Assembly (NCBI RefSeq): GCF_001625215.2
Contig: NC_030385.2
Span: 25,909,135-25,973,134 of the forward strand
Origin: Daucus carota subsp. sativus
Taxonomy: Eukaryota; Streptophyta; Magnoliopsida; Apiales; Apiaceae
DNA length: 64,000 nt
Reading direction: 5' to 3'
Under the pieces are notes generated by a model. It had not been told where the DNA came from. It was given only the letters and a program-made list of their open reading frames with translations, and made no database searches. Of this stretch, positions 31,571-41,876 are shown one piece after another; the stretch's first letter is position 1; the number at the start of each line of letters is the position of its first letter. Made by a program: the position numbers and the translations under genes.

Positions 31571-31832
31571 CTCCCTCCGTCCCATAATACTTTTCTTGTT
31601 TCTCTTTATCACGTTTGCCAACACACATTTTTTATGGTTAATATCTTTAATTTCGTATTGGTATTACATATAAAAATTTCACCGTATTAAAGTATTCGTA
31701 AATACGAATCCAACAAGATCACTCATGAATATATTTAATTTTATAAATTAGACGTAAATTAGTAATTTATCTCATGTTATGAAGAGTCCCGACATATCAA
31801 ACGAGAGAAGTAAAAAAAAGAAACGGAGGGAG
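31571..31832. mobile_element. Stowaway-type MITE
   Basis: 262 bp, ends CTCCCTCCGTCCCATAATAC and, in reverse, CTCCCTCCGTTTC, with TA at 31569-31570 and 31833-31834. It lies immediately beyond the hAT and its host element. Confidence 0.85.
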
Positions 31833-31834
31833 TA

Positions 31835-33102
31835 GTAGATTTTGGTGCAAAAAGTAGTTGCTAACGGATAGCATTGTCTTCAGAAATATTGCAGGTGTAG
31901 AGGCCTACAGGGATCGGGTATCTGAGCTTAAGCCCACTCCTAAGGCCCAAATGCTCATCAGTCATTTCGTAGAGTAGGCAATATATTGAGCATAGATGCC
32001 TGCAGCTGAGTTTTTAATCTTTTGAGTGAGTTTATACGGTTTTAAACCATTTTCGATTTTAAATTTATTATTGTGAAAGTTGGTTTAGAATTAAAAATAA
32101 AATTTTAAAAATAAGTCAGAAATCATCTTCTTTTATTTTTATAATTTTTCCACTAAAATCAATTTCAACATTAAAATAAATAAATTATCAAATTCATTTT
32201 TGTTATTTCTTCATAAATATAAAATTAATCAAATAGACAATTTAAATTCAGCACTTTCAGATTAAGTCACTATAAGAGTATAAGTCATAATTCATAATTT
32301 TAAACGTGATTTTCGCTCTTTTTCTGACAAGAACATGATTAGCCTGCTCTTTCAAAATTTGTTAATCCGCCTGTGAGCCACAAAATGGATAAAGAAACAC
32401 CATAAAGACATACAAGGGCTGTTTTGGTGAGTTCAAAATAAGTGTTTTTTGTTTAACATAAAAAAGTGAAGTAGAAGTAGCAGGTCAAAACTTATAAATG
32501 ATTAAGAAAATAAGTAGAAGTGCTGAAACAAAAGTTAGGAATCCTAACTTCTTTTAAGTATTTCTTTTTATATAAACGGTACAAATAAGTATTTCTAACT
32601 TATAAATATAAAAATCGGACTTATAATCGATTGCGAAACACCACCGTAGTCCGAGTCCTCACGAGATTTGGAGCTATGATTAAAGAGATTTTCATAATAG
32701 TGGAATTAATTTTAACACAAAAGGAACTTGTTATTGTCACTAAGAAACAAACAAGAGAAGAAAAAATGATCAAAGGAGGATGCATGTAAGTTTGTTGTAG
32801 ACATATAATTGCTGGAGGCGGCCTAGAAGCATAATCTTTCCTTCTTTGAAAGATGCATGTATAGATAAGATGTACAGAGACTTAAATGAACAGATACAAA
32901 AAGACTAGACCAGATCTGCATGCATGAAAAAGAGTGGAGGAATCAAAGCTATTAATGTCACACAACACAAGTAACAAATACAATTCAGATCATTCAATTT
33001 TCTCAACCACCTCTTCTTTTTACTTATAAGTAGCTAGCAGCCAACACTGATAGTGCCACCATCACCTCCTTCATTTCACTAATAATAGCTACTGCTAGTA
33101 GC
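31835..33102. other. Upstream region of the CASP-like gene
   Basis: AT-rich. A probable MITE occupies about 32408-32653 (starts GGGCTGTTTTGGTGAG, ends near GCGAAACACCACCG). The last 120 bp before the ATG at 33103 form the likely leader, with TTATAAGTAG at about 33024 as a possible TATA element. No gene is seen. Confidence 0.45.
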
Positions 33103-33957
33103 ATGGCGGACAAGAAAAGTAGCAACGGTGGTGGAGATTCAGCAGCTGGGATGGGGATGGAACCATCAAGGGAAGAGGGAAGCAAGAATATTGGAGAGAC
33201 TTTGTTGCGGTTGCTGCCTATAGCTCTCTGTCTCTCCGCGCTTGTTATAATGCTCAAAAACTCCCAGTCCAATGATTTTGGTTCCCTCTCGTACTCTGAT
33301 CTTGGTGCTTTCAGGTCCTTGATCTTTACCTTCTCATTTATCACTTATTTCTCTAATCCTAACAGGAGACTTTTTCTACCTAATATTGAGTGTTTAAGGG
33401 ATAAAATCTTATACTAAGGACTTAAATCCCTTTACTAAATTTGTATATACAGGTATTTGGTGCACGCGAATGGTGTTTGTGCAGGTTATTCCCTCCTCTC
33501 AGCAATTGTCTCAGCTGTTCCTCGTCCATTAACCATGCCAAGAGCCTGGACCTTTTTCGTTCTTGACCAGGTTCGCTAATTACATCTCACATATCTTATT
33601 TTTACCACAAAATCTCACTGTGATGCATTCTAATTAGTCTCACCATACACAACTTCTAATCATATCACATATATAATATAGGTATTTACATACATAATAC
33701 TGGGAGCTGGGGCAGTATCCACGGAGGTCATGTACCTTGCATACGAGGGAAATGCAGCAATAACATGGAGTTCAGCATGTGGATCATTTGGGTTATTCTG
33801 TCACAAAGCCACATCAGCTCTGGCCCTAACTTTCGGAGTAGTTATATGCTATGCCGTGCTTTCCCTCATCTCTTCTTACAAGCTCTTTAGCAAGTATGAT
33901 GCCCCAGTAAACACCAGTAGTAAAGGAATCGAGATAACACCTGCATTCTATGCCTGA
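33103..33957 (+). CDS. CASP-like membrane protein, subfamily 2 type
   Basis: Three exons, 33103-33314, 33453-33570 and 33682-33957, with consistent phases and GT/AG borders, giving 201 residues. There are four predicted membrane helices: around residues 31-50 ([18 protein letters not shown]), 70-92, 108-130 ([16 protein letters not shown]) and 160-185 ([20 protein letters not shown]). The conserved family Arg in the first helix and Asp before the third (VLDQ) are present, and the [20 protein letters not shown] loop is typical of CASPL2 proteins. CASP proteins form plasma-membrane scaffolds that guide lignin deposition; the CASP-like relatives are less well known. Termini probably face the cytosol. 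The short N-terminal Ser/Gly-rich tail is family-like. The subfamily number is a judgement from memory of the family. Confidence 0.88.
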
Positions 33958-34404
33958 TCTGTGGTTATGCGTGTTGTACTGGGAACAACTTGCTAAAGTC
34001 TGAAACAAAATAATGAAACAGTAGTTAGTAAAATACTAACATGTACGGATGCACTAGAGATCTAAATCTATTAACTAATCATGTTATTGTCCATTACTTA
34101 TCATGTCACTTACAAGCTCTTTATGGAATTCTCATGTCATAATGATATATATTTTGATGGTTCATTTTGGGTTCTTATTTTCTTCTGTCAAATAAGTAAA
34201 ATTGTGATACAGTGCAGCATCTACAATGAGAAAGTGGTGAAACTTCTTTCTCTAGTCATAAGGATATTATGATAGTTCACTTTTCAGTTCCCAGTCAATC
34301 TCAATAATCAATATACCAGGGAGGCAGTGCACCACCTACAATACCTAAGTGTACTGTCTTATCGCCCTGGGAAAAAAATTATGCTGACATAGTCTAATGT
34401 TAGG
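33958..34404. other. Spacer between CASP-like gene and first tRNA
   Basis: 3' flank of the CASP-like gene and AT-rich DNA. AAAAAAA at 34373-34380 reads as a T run on the minus strand and could end transcription of the tRNA gene at 34405. Confidence 0.45.
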
Positions 34405-34477
34405 CGCCGTCTGTGGGAATCGAACCCACGACCACGGGATTAAAAGTCACGCGCTCTACCAGCTGAGCTAAGACGGC
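34405..34477 (-). tRNA. tRNA-Lys (anticodon TTT), copy 1
   Basis: On the minus strand the 7-bp acceptor stem GCCGTCT/AGACGGC, D arm GCTC/GAGC, T arm GTGGG/CCCAC and loop TTCGATT fold as a complete tRNA without an intron. The anticodon loop CTTTTAA gives anticodon TTT for lysine, and the discriminator is G. Internal promoter boxes TAGCTCAGCTGG and GGTTCGATTCC are present. The anticodon stem has one T-C mismatch (third pair), shared by all three copies. Confidence 0.95.
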
Positions 34478-35559
34478 ATATATTGCTACTGCACTAAGCT
34501 ACAAAATCCAACAATATGAAAGCCTGCTATCTCAATGAAATGTAAGCACACCGCAGTTCACACACTGCCTTCACAGTGCAATGCAATGGCAGCAATTCTG
34601 CTAGCATACAGTGAACAAACAACGCTCAAGTATTTTAGATATAGAATATCTTATTAATTATTACTGGTTTGGAAACATGGAATCCATCAAGCTACCAAAG
34701 AGAAAAGAAAAGAAAAACTGTTTGTGCACCACTAGGCAGTGTGCATAATGTGCAACTCCAGTGATATATAACCTAGAGTAAAAAATGCTAGGCACCCATT
34801 ACGACATTGGCACAAAGTTTACTTGCTTATAGCCATTATTACCTAACAAGGAAAAAATTATACCAGTTCAAATCATTAGAGATCAAAATTTAGAGCCAGC
34901 TTCTCTTGTTGATTCTTCTACACATGCTTAGAAAGTCAATGATCACCCTAAACATTTTAAAACAGCTTAGATCTAGTCATCAAGATATTGTACTATATTA
35001 GACAGGAAGCTGAAGATCTTTCAGCAGCAATGTAATAAGCACTTGTTTCCTCAGAAAAGGTGCGAAAATATGCACAATACTAAAATTTTAACTACTCGTA
35101 TTCTGATATTAGCTAAACCAAACACCCCTTCAGGCTTCAGACATTTAGCTATCTATACAGATAAAAAATGGAACAACTTAAAAAGATAAAAGCGAAGCTT
35201 AATACAGAGACAGGGTCATGGAAAATAAAAGGATGTCCATAATGCAGAAAAGATATGAGAATAGTAGCACCAATGCTTTCTAAATAATATTCATACAAAA
35301 AAACCAGAGACAGTTCAAGAGAACATGGCACCAAATGACTGACCTTGTGAAAGGATGCAGCCCATTCAGACTTTTGGATTTAATTAAGAATATTCCCAAG
35401 TAACCGGAATTCACGACTGCATTTTCACACATCTATTCCTTTCCAGTTTCCACAAAACTTCATAAAACACATCTTATCAAATAATGTCTAAGCCGATAAT
35501 GCCCGGATCATTCCTTCACCACAAATATAATATAAAACATCTGTACATCCAATGATATA
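34478..35559. other. Tandem unit 1, between tRNA copies 1 and 2
   Basis: Contains segments homologous to the other two units: TTTCAGCAGCAA near 35017, TAGCTATCTATACAG near 35147, and a decayed copy of a small exon at about 35340-35385 (minus). No intact gene is seen. Confidence 0.5.
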
Positions 35560-35632
35560 CGCCGTCTGTGGGAATCGAACCCACGACCACGGGATTAAAA
35601 GTCACGCGCTCTACCAGCTGAGCTAAGACGGC
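35560..35632 (-). tRNA. tRNA-Lys (anticodon TTT), copy 2
   Basis: Identical in sequence to copy 1 over the whole gene, including the G discriminator, the internal promoter boxes and the mismatch in the anticodon stem. Downstream on the minus strand an AAAA (plus strand, about 35533) offers a weak T-run terminator. Confidence 0.95.
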
Positions 35633-37317
35633 TCATGTGTTTAAAAACCACTTTAATCAGAGTAACCCACAAAAGCAACAATTTGAAAACAACCAACTGG
35701 AATGCACTGTATGGCAACCAATTACAATGCCCTGTGTGCAGCTGTGGATGAAGGAGAACATGGCCCAAACGTTTTCTTAGGCCAAAAGGAAACCATAATA
35801 AGACAGCTGGTCTGAGCCCCCATGATTGCGCCTTAGACCTCCAGAAGTTTTAACACTGTAAACTATGCAAAATGAAAAGTCATGTTACAAAGTACATAAA
35901 CCATGCGAAGTGTTCAGGTTACAAATTTACAATTACTTGTAAACAATGGATGCATCCCAGCACAGAAAAAGGAAGGATGGTTGCTGCACAACTAGCCAGA
36001 TTGTATTATTTACAACTCTCCTGATCCCATTCACTTAAAAATGCAACGCATCCCAGAGGACATATGCGCATAGTTTTACTTCCATATAGCCAAAAGCCAT
36101 CAATTATTTAAAGATATAATTGTAATACATCACTACTTACAAAGAAAAGGAAAAGACACACACTTATGTATTGCAGATTTAGTTATAGTAGTTATATAAT
36201 TAACCTGAAACAATAAAAACATCTTAGATAATTGTACTATATGAGACTATGCCAAGGAACTTTCAGCAGCAAAACTAACACATCCAGCTATCTTCACAGG
36301 CGGTACTGGAAGAACCTCATTAATATACATTATCACAAATAAACTAAATACAATATCAACATCAAGGAGAATGAAAAAATGTTCATAAGATTGTGTTTGG
36401 GAAAATGTAATGCATTTCAAATGCTGGATTTCAAATGATGGATTTCAAATGACATGATTTGAGTTGTCATTTCAAATTCTCTAAGTATATGGATTTCATT
36501 TGAAATCCTAATTCTTTTGTTTATCCAACCATGTCTTTGACCAAATTCAGAATTTCAAGTGAAATCCATGTTTCAAAATAGGCCATAGACGTAATCAAAT
36601 GCGGAAAAGATAAAATAGTACTTTTAAGAGTGCTTACTAGAGCCTGATCGACCTTATAAAGAGGCGCAGCTAGTTCAGACTTCTGACTCCCAGTGCTAGA
36701 ACAGGTCTAAGTGACTGTAAATCAACCATGGAATTTGATTTCAGCTGCCATCGACATAGTGCTAGCACTAGAACTGAAGCCACTTATTACAACTACAACC
36801 TTAGAGAGGCGTGAGAGAGTACTACTACATCAACCAGTTGAAGCTGCATTACCATCAATCCCAAGGGCAGCAACTGGTTCTTGATAACATACAAAAATAT
36901 GTTACTGAGAAGATAAACAAGACAGACCAACAATTAGAAATGTTTCATCATGAAGATATAAAGATGGAAAAAGAAATACAAAGAATGACATCGGCATTTA
37001 TTAGATGACAAGCCAACTACAAAGACAATACATAGTTTTCAGGCCTCAGCAAATATAATAGGAACAGACCATTGATGTAGAACCCTGAAAAACTTGCCAG
37101 CTATTATAAGTTAAAACCAGAATGAACATTTCTGATTCATAAAGAAACTTCATAACAATCAATGGAGCTGTCATCTCAGTAAATTGCAGTCCAAGATAGA
37201 GGTTCAGTCATCTTCCTCAAGGGCTCAAACAAACATGTGGAGAATCTGCAATAACAATTTGAACCACATTGGCAGTCCCCGAGTAAAAGGTTGTCTAAAA
37301 AAAAAAAAAATTAAGAT
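35633..37317. other. Tandem unit 2, between tRNA copies 2 and 3
   Basis: Holds a MITE copy at 36395-36590 (reverse of 28600-28775) and a duplicated small exon at 36638-36682 on the minus strand. The plus-strand open frame 36811-37008 lacks an ATG and shows no known domain. A run of 14 A at about 37297-37310 can serve as terminator for tRNA copy 3. Confidence 0.5.
36638..36682 (-). pseudogene. Duplicated small exon of an unidentified gene
   Basis: A 45-nt exon-like stretch with GGGAGTCAG in front and GTAAGCAC behind. It reads KSELAAPLYKVDQAL. The matching stretch at 38361-38408 reads ESEVAPPLYKIGQLVL with the same donor GTAAGCAC. The parent gene is unknown. Similarity in both sequence and splice sites argues that it was once coding. 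Confidence 0.4.
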
Positions 37318-37390
37318 TGCCGTCTGTGGGAATCGAACCCACGACCACGGGATTAAAAGTCACGCGCTCTACCAGCTGAGCTAAGACGGC
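37318..37390 (-). tRNA. tRNA-Lys (anticodon TTT), copy 3
   Basis: The 72 bases of the folded body are identical to copies 1 and 2, but the discriminator base is A (plus-strand T at 37318) instead of G. A strong T-run terminator follows on the minus strand. Because the discriminator can affect charging, this copy may differ in efficiency. Confidence 0.93.
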
Positions 37391-39736
37391 TCATGTATTC
37401 ATGAACCCCGCTTAAAAATAAAACACGAGAAAAAACAATTTTATAGCCAACAACCAGTGGAAGGGAGTGATAGTCCAAACACTTCTGCAAACCCAAATGA
37501 AACTGAGAAAGCTAACCAGACTTCACCTACAAGTCAACAGTTCCGCATTCTGTTTTCAAAAATTTTGACACGATATATACCTAAAAAGAGAAGTCAGTAT
37601 ACACGGCATATAAATCACTAAACAGGTAAAAAATTAAATAAATTTGTATCATATAATTCGTATTGAAACATTTGATTTATCTCGACACAATAAAAAAGAG
37701 ATGATTGGTCCAACAGGACATCTACCATTCTGCCGATCACCTTCACTTAGAAGCAAGGTGCTCCAACAGGACATTCACACAATTTTACTCGTGTATAGAC
37801 AATAGCCTTACATGTTCGAAGTATATCAATTATTGTAAATATTGATATAACTATTTCACTAGAGAAGGAAAAGGAAATGCCGGTGCTCCAACAGGACATT
37901 CATACAATTTTACTCGTGTATAGACAATAGCCACACATGTTTGAAGTATATCAGTTATTGTAAACATTGATATTAATACTTTATAACTACTTTACTAAAG
38001 AAGGAAAGGAAATAACACTTAGATTAATGCAGATTGATATTTGAAATTAATTACTCCTGTGGCTTCTCTTTCACAAGTTTAATACCAGTGGCGAAATGAT
38101 AATCCTAAGAAAATCAAAACAACTTAGATCCACATATCGTAGTATATAGGCAGGAACTTCAAAAATCTTTTAGCACCAAAAGTTCAAACATCCAACTATC
38201 TATACTGATAGAACTGGATGAACTTCAAAAATAAATTCTGACAAACTAACTTAATACAGAGACAGTCTCACACTCTCAAAAAGAAATAACAAAATTGTGT
38301 TTAAACGAGAAAGGTATGTAAAAAAGATATAATAAGAATAAGAATAACACATGTGCTTACCAGAACAAGCTGACCAATCTTGTAAAGAGGCGGAGCTACT
38401 TCAGACTCCTGGAATTGATAAGGAATGTGTCCAAGTGACTGGAATTAGCACATGAAAACTAGTTTAGCTGTCAACCACATAGCCATAGTTATAGCACTAG
38501 AACTGGTAACTGGAGCAACTGAAAAATAAATAACTGCATACTTTTAATAATACCATTGTAGTATTGGTTTTTCTCACTAGTGATTCATACATTGACATCA
38601 AAATTTTAACTTTGTTAGTCTCGCCTTTGTTTTAGCCAACCCTAACAAAATGTTTAACCAATATGAATTACTATGAAATAGAACCAGACGGGGGAAATAA
38701 TCCATCATCTCAACGTAAAAAGAATAATCTTAAATTTACTTTCTTCTTTCTAATTGTCTTCTTCTCGGTAATTTCTTTCTAATATTCATCTACAATGAGG
38801 GTATTCTCAAGGGTTATCGCCACAACCATTGGCAATTAGTATCCGATAGTATTGGGAAGCGGTAACACCAGAAAAAGTCAATATCAATATGACACCATGG
38901 AGAATATATATCCCAAACAAATTCCAATGCATCTTCTGGTTTTCTCAATATTCTACCACTTGTTGCTCTGCCTGATGTTTACTAAAAGAATCTACTTATG
39001 TCAAAAAAAGTAGAAAAATTACTGCTTATAAGTGATATTACACAACTAGTAAATCTTAACATAATTATCAGAGTACTTTTTAACTTACAAGTCACCTATC
39101 AAAGGAAACAAACGAGGTTTGGAGCAATAGAGTTTTTTAGGCATGTTGGGTTTGAAGAGTCTATGGATTTTCTACTTAGTTAAGTGTTGCATGTTTGTCG
39201 TAATACTTTACTACTTTCAAAAAACAATTTCTCTATTATAAGATAAAATCAAGTTCTCCGTACATCTTACCCTTTGTTTCGAATCAGTAAAAAATTAATA
39301 CGCATAATGAGGCTAAGTAATGTGTTTATGTTCTACGGAGGATACCTGAATAGTACCTTTTCAATCATCCACACACAACTAGTGTTTGATATTATTGGTC
39401 AATTAGCCATGCTCGTATGAAACGCTTGCCCAGATGAAACAAGCCCCAGGTTGTTTGTGAAAAATGGTTGGAGGTCAAGAATATGACTTGGAGCCTTTTC
39501 GCATGTCTGTCTATTCATGTTTTTCTGAAAAACAAGATTCATGAGAAACTCCGGACACTTCGTCCACAGTAGACAGTTGGACTTGGAGCCCCGCAAACAA
39601 TTAATTTTCCGTGAAAAAAATGAAAATGTTTTTTTATGTTCCAGACCGCGTACAAACTTTTTCTCAAAATGAAATGCGTTAAGTTTTGACAGTAATGGGT
39701 TTTCTATATTCACATAAATAGTATCAATTAAAACAT

Positions 39737-39738
<2 letters not shown>
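37391..39738. other. Tandem unit 3 and AT-rich flank
   Basis: 37391-38480 repeats motifs of units 1 and 2, and the phrase GTGCTCCAACAGGACATTCA is itself duplicated (about 37767 and 37881). A small exon copy is at 38361-38408. Beyond about 38500 the sequence is AT-rich without recognisable genes. Confidence 0.45.
38361..38408 (-). pseudogene. Small exon of an unidentified gene, best preserved copy
   Basis: Acceptor TCAATTCCAG, then 48 nt reading ESEVAPPLYKIGQLVL, then donor GTAAGCAC, all on the minus strand. It is the clearest of three copies that alternate with the tRNA-Lys genes. No flanking exons of the same gene were found in the window. Confidence 0.45.
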
Positions 39739-39774
<36 letters not shown>

Positions 39775-40590
39775 AAACAAAAGGCTTTCATTACTTCTTC
39801 AAATCATCCAAAATAATCTCCACCAAATGAGTAGGAGGAGATGTAAACACAATAAAGCAATTTAACATACAGGGAACTCTTGCCAAACAATGAGCTACCC
39901 TATTAGCTTGCTTACGAACATGACATAAACGAATACTTGGAGAATCTTGAAGCATGAGTCTGCACTGCTCCTGGATATAACCAACTTCTAGCAAATTCAC
40001 CGTGCCTTCCATCAGTGCTCGACATACTAGCAGGGAATCAGATTCAAGAGTAACCCTCTGAATTGATTGTTCCATAATCCATGATAAAGCCTCCCTTACA
40101 CCAATACATTCAGCCTCCATTACAGTTGCTGGCCGGGGTAACGAAATACACTTACCTCCTACAAATGCTCCTTCCTGATCACGAAGTACCATGCCTACAG
40201 AAAAAGATTCATGTCCCGGGAAAAATGATGCATCAACATTAAGTTTCAGCTCCCCTGGTTCTGGAGGTTGCCATCTTCTCAATTTGCTGGCTCCCTTAAC
40301 GTTCACAGCTCTCCTGTCCACACTTGTTTTACGAGCAGACTTCCACTCATTATACACTTTAAACGTGTTCTCCATAGCAATTGTAGGGTTCATCCATTGG
40401 TTCTGCCAGACCTTTTTGTTTCTCCAAAACCAAATACCCCAAAGCACCAGGCAGATAGAGACAATCTCTTCATGTTTAGCAGTGGCCAATTTCTGAAGTA
40501 ACCAATCTGGAGCTGAATACACCTCCCTCATGTTATACTTGAGATCAACAGATTGCCAACAACTCTCCGCAAATCTACAGTCGATTTGTA
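39739..40590 (-). mobile_element. 5'-truncated LINE, RNase H end with poly(A)
   Basis: On the minus strand an open frame ends at 39791 (TAA), followed after 17 nt by 35 A (plus-strand T at 39739-39773), as in an inserted LINE transcript. The frame starts within a zinc-finger/reverse-transcriptase tail (FAESCWQSVDLKYN). It then has an RNase H-type domain (LKLNVDASFFPG, GMVLRDQEGAF, ESDSLLVCRAL, VRKQANRVAHCLA). The reverse transcriptase itself is missing, so the copy is truncated at about 40590. No clear target duplication was found. Confidence 0.82.
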
Positions 40591-41141
40591 TTCAGTTTTG
40601 TCCATGTAATATTATTAAAAAATATTACACATCCACCGGTTCTTAATTCCGATTTTTTTTACTGTTCGAGAGATGGGTTTTAAGCTCTTTAACCTCATAC
40701 CCGCTCTTGTTTACTTAGATGTCATTGTATGTGTAACCACTTAATTATAAGTTATTCATAACAAATAGAGTGTTCAAAATTATGTTTGTGGGTCTATTTT
40801 ATACTTGTTGGCTTAAAGTCATTGTATGTGTTAGGATCTAGCCACTGAATTATGTTTCTCTTAAGTTATTCATAACAAGTAGAGTGTTCAAAATTATGTG
40901 TGTGGGTCTATTTTGTACGTGTTGGTTTAAATTTTTTTTACGCGTGTTGAACTCTTGATCGACTCGATACGAATATGGAATGTTAATTGGGTATATGATT
41001 GGTTAATTTACCACTGTATACTACCAGTTTTCTAGTTTTGGTTTTGTTTCCCAATTTATTTTGTTTTTCGTTATTCTTGATTGAACACGCTGATACTCCG
41101 ACTCCTCCTGTTTTGATATATTTTATAAACATTTCTAATCT
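40591..41141. other. Spacer with a direct repeat
   Basis: Two copies of a roughly 90-bp segment (about 40715-40810 and 40820-40930), sharing GTTATTCATAACAA and AGAGTGTTCAAAATTATGTG, lie in tandem. No gene is seen. Confidence 0.55.
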
Positions 41142-41150
41142 TTTTTCTAA

Positions 41151-41867
41151 CGGGGTGTTTAACATGTGCCCTCAAGGGGTGTTTAACATGTGCCCTCAGG
41201 CACAGGTTAAGGTGCATTTAATACTGTTGTTGACTGCTCATGTGGAGATATAATGTTTACTGTTTTTCATTTTTCCCGAGTTTCTTAATTTTTTTTCCTT
41301 CTCTTTCATCTTTCAACACTTTGATGTTTACTTTTTTTGATTTTTATTTTTTAACCATCACACTAATTTGTTAACTAAAAATAGAATTAAAAAAATATAA
41401 ATGATTAGAATTATATCATTTATATTTTTAATGTTATTAAAATAATAAAAAATAAATTTATTAAATATCAAATTGACTGATTTTGATTAGAAGGTTAATT
41501 TTAATTAGAAAATTAGTGTGAATGCAGGGGGGGCACCTTATTATTTGTGGGATGAAATCATAATTTATATTTTTTATACACATACATGTTATTTTCTAGT
41601 TTGTAAAAATTTCAATGACGGGGTATAGATTATTATATTAAAAAATATCTTTTATTCATCATTATTTTTTATAAAAATATAAAAAATTATATGTTAGGTT
41701 AAGAAAAATAATAATTAGAAAAATAAGTGTTGAGAAGTGATGAAAAAGAGGAGAATTAATAAAACTAAATACACCTTGAAATTCATAACCTTACAGCTGT
41801 CAACAACCACTGTGCTTTATTAAATACACCTTAACCTGTGACATGAGGGCACAGGTTAAACAACCCC
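41151..41867. mobile_element. Non-autonomous Mutator-like element, 9-bp target duplication
   Basis: 717 bp bracketed by TTTTTCTAA at 41142-41150 and 41868-41876. Terminal inverted repeats of about 85 bp share GTTTAAC.TGTGCCCTCA, CACAGGTTAAGGTG and TTGTTGAC. The left end has its first about 25 bp duplicated (GGGGTGTTTAACATGTGCCC twice). No coding sequence is seen. It shares a TGCAGGGGGG core with the element at 445-636. Confidence 0.8.
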
Positions 41868-41876
41868 TTTTTCTAA

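Noticed and set aside
36811-37008. Plus-strand open frame with a coiled-coil look
   Set aside because: No ATG start, no splice support and no counterpart in the other tandem units.
39399-39791. Minus-strand 130-codon frame below the LINE
   Set aside because: It reads through the LINE poly(A) as a poly-lysine run and then noncoding DNA.
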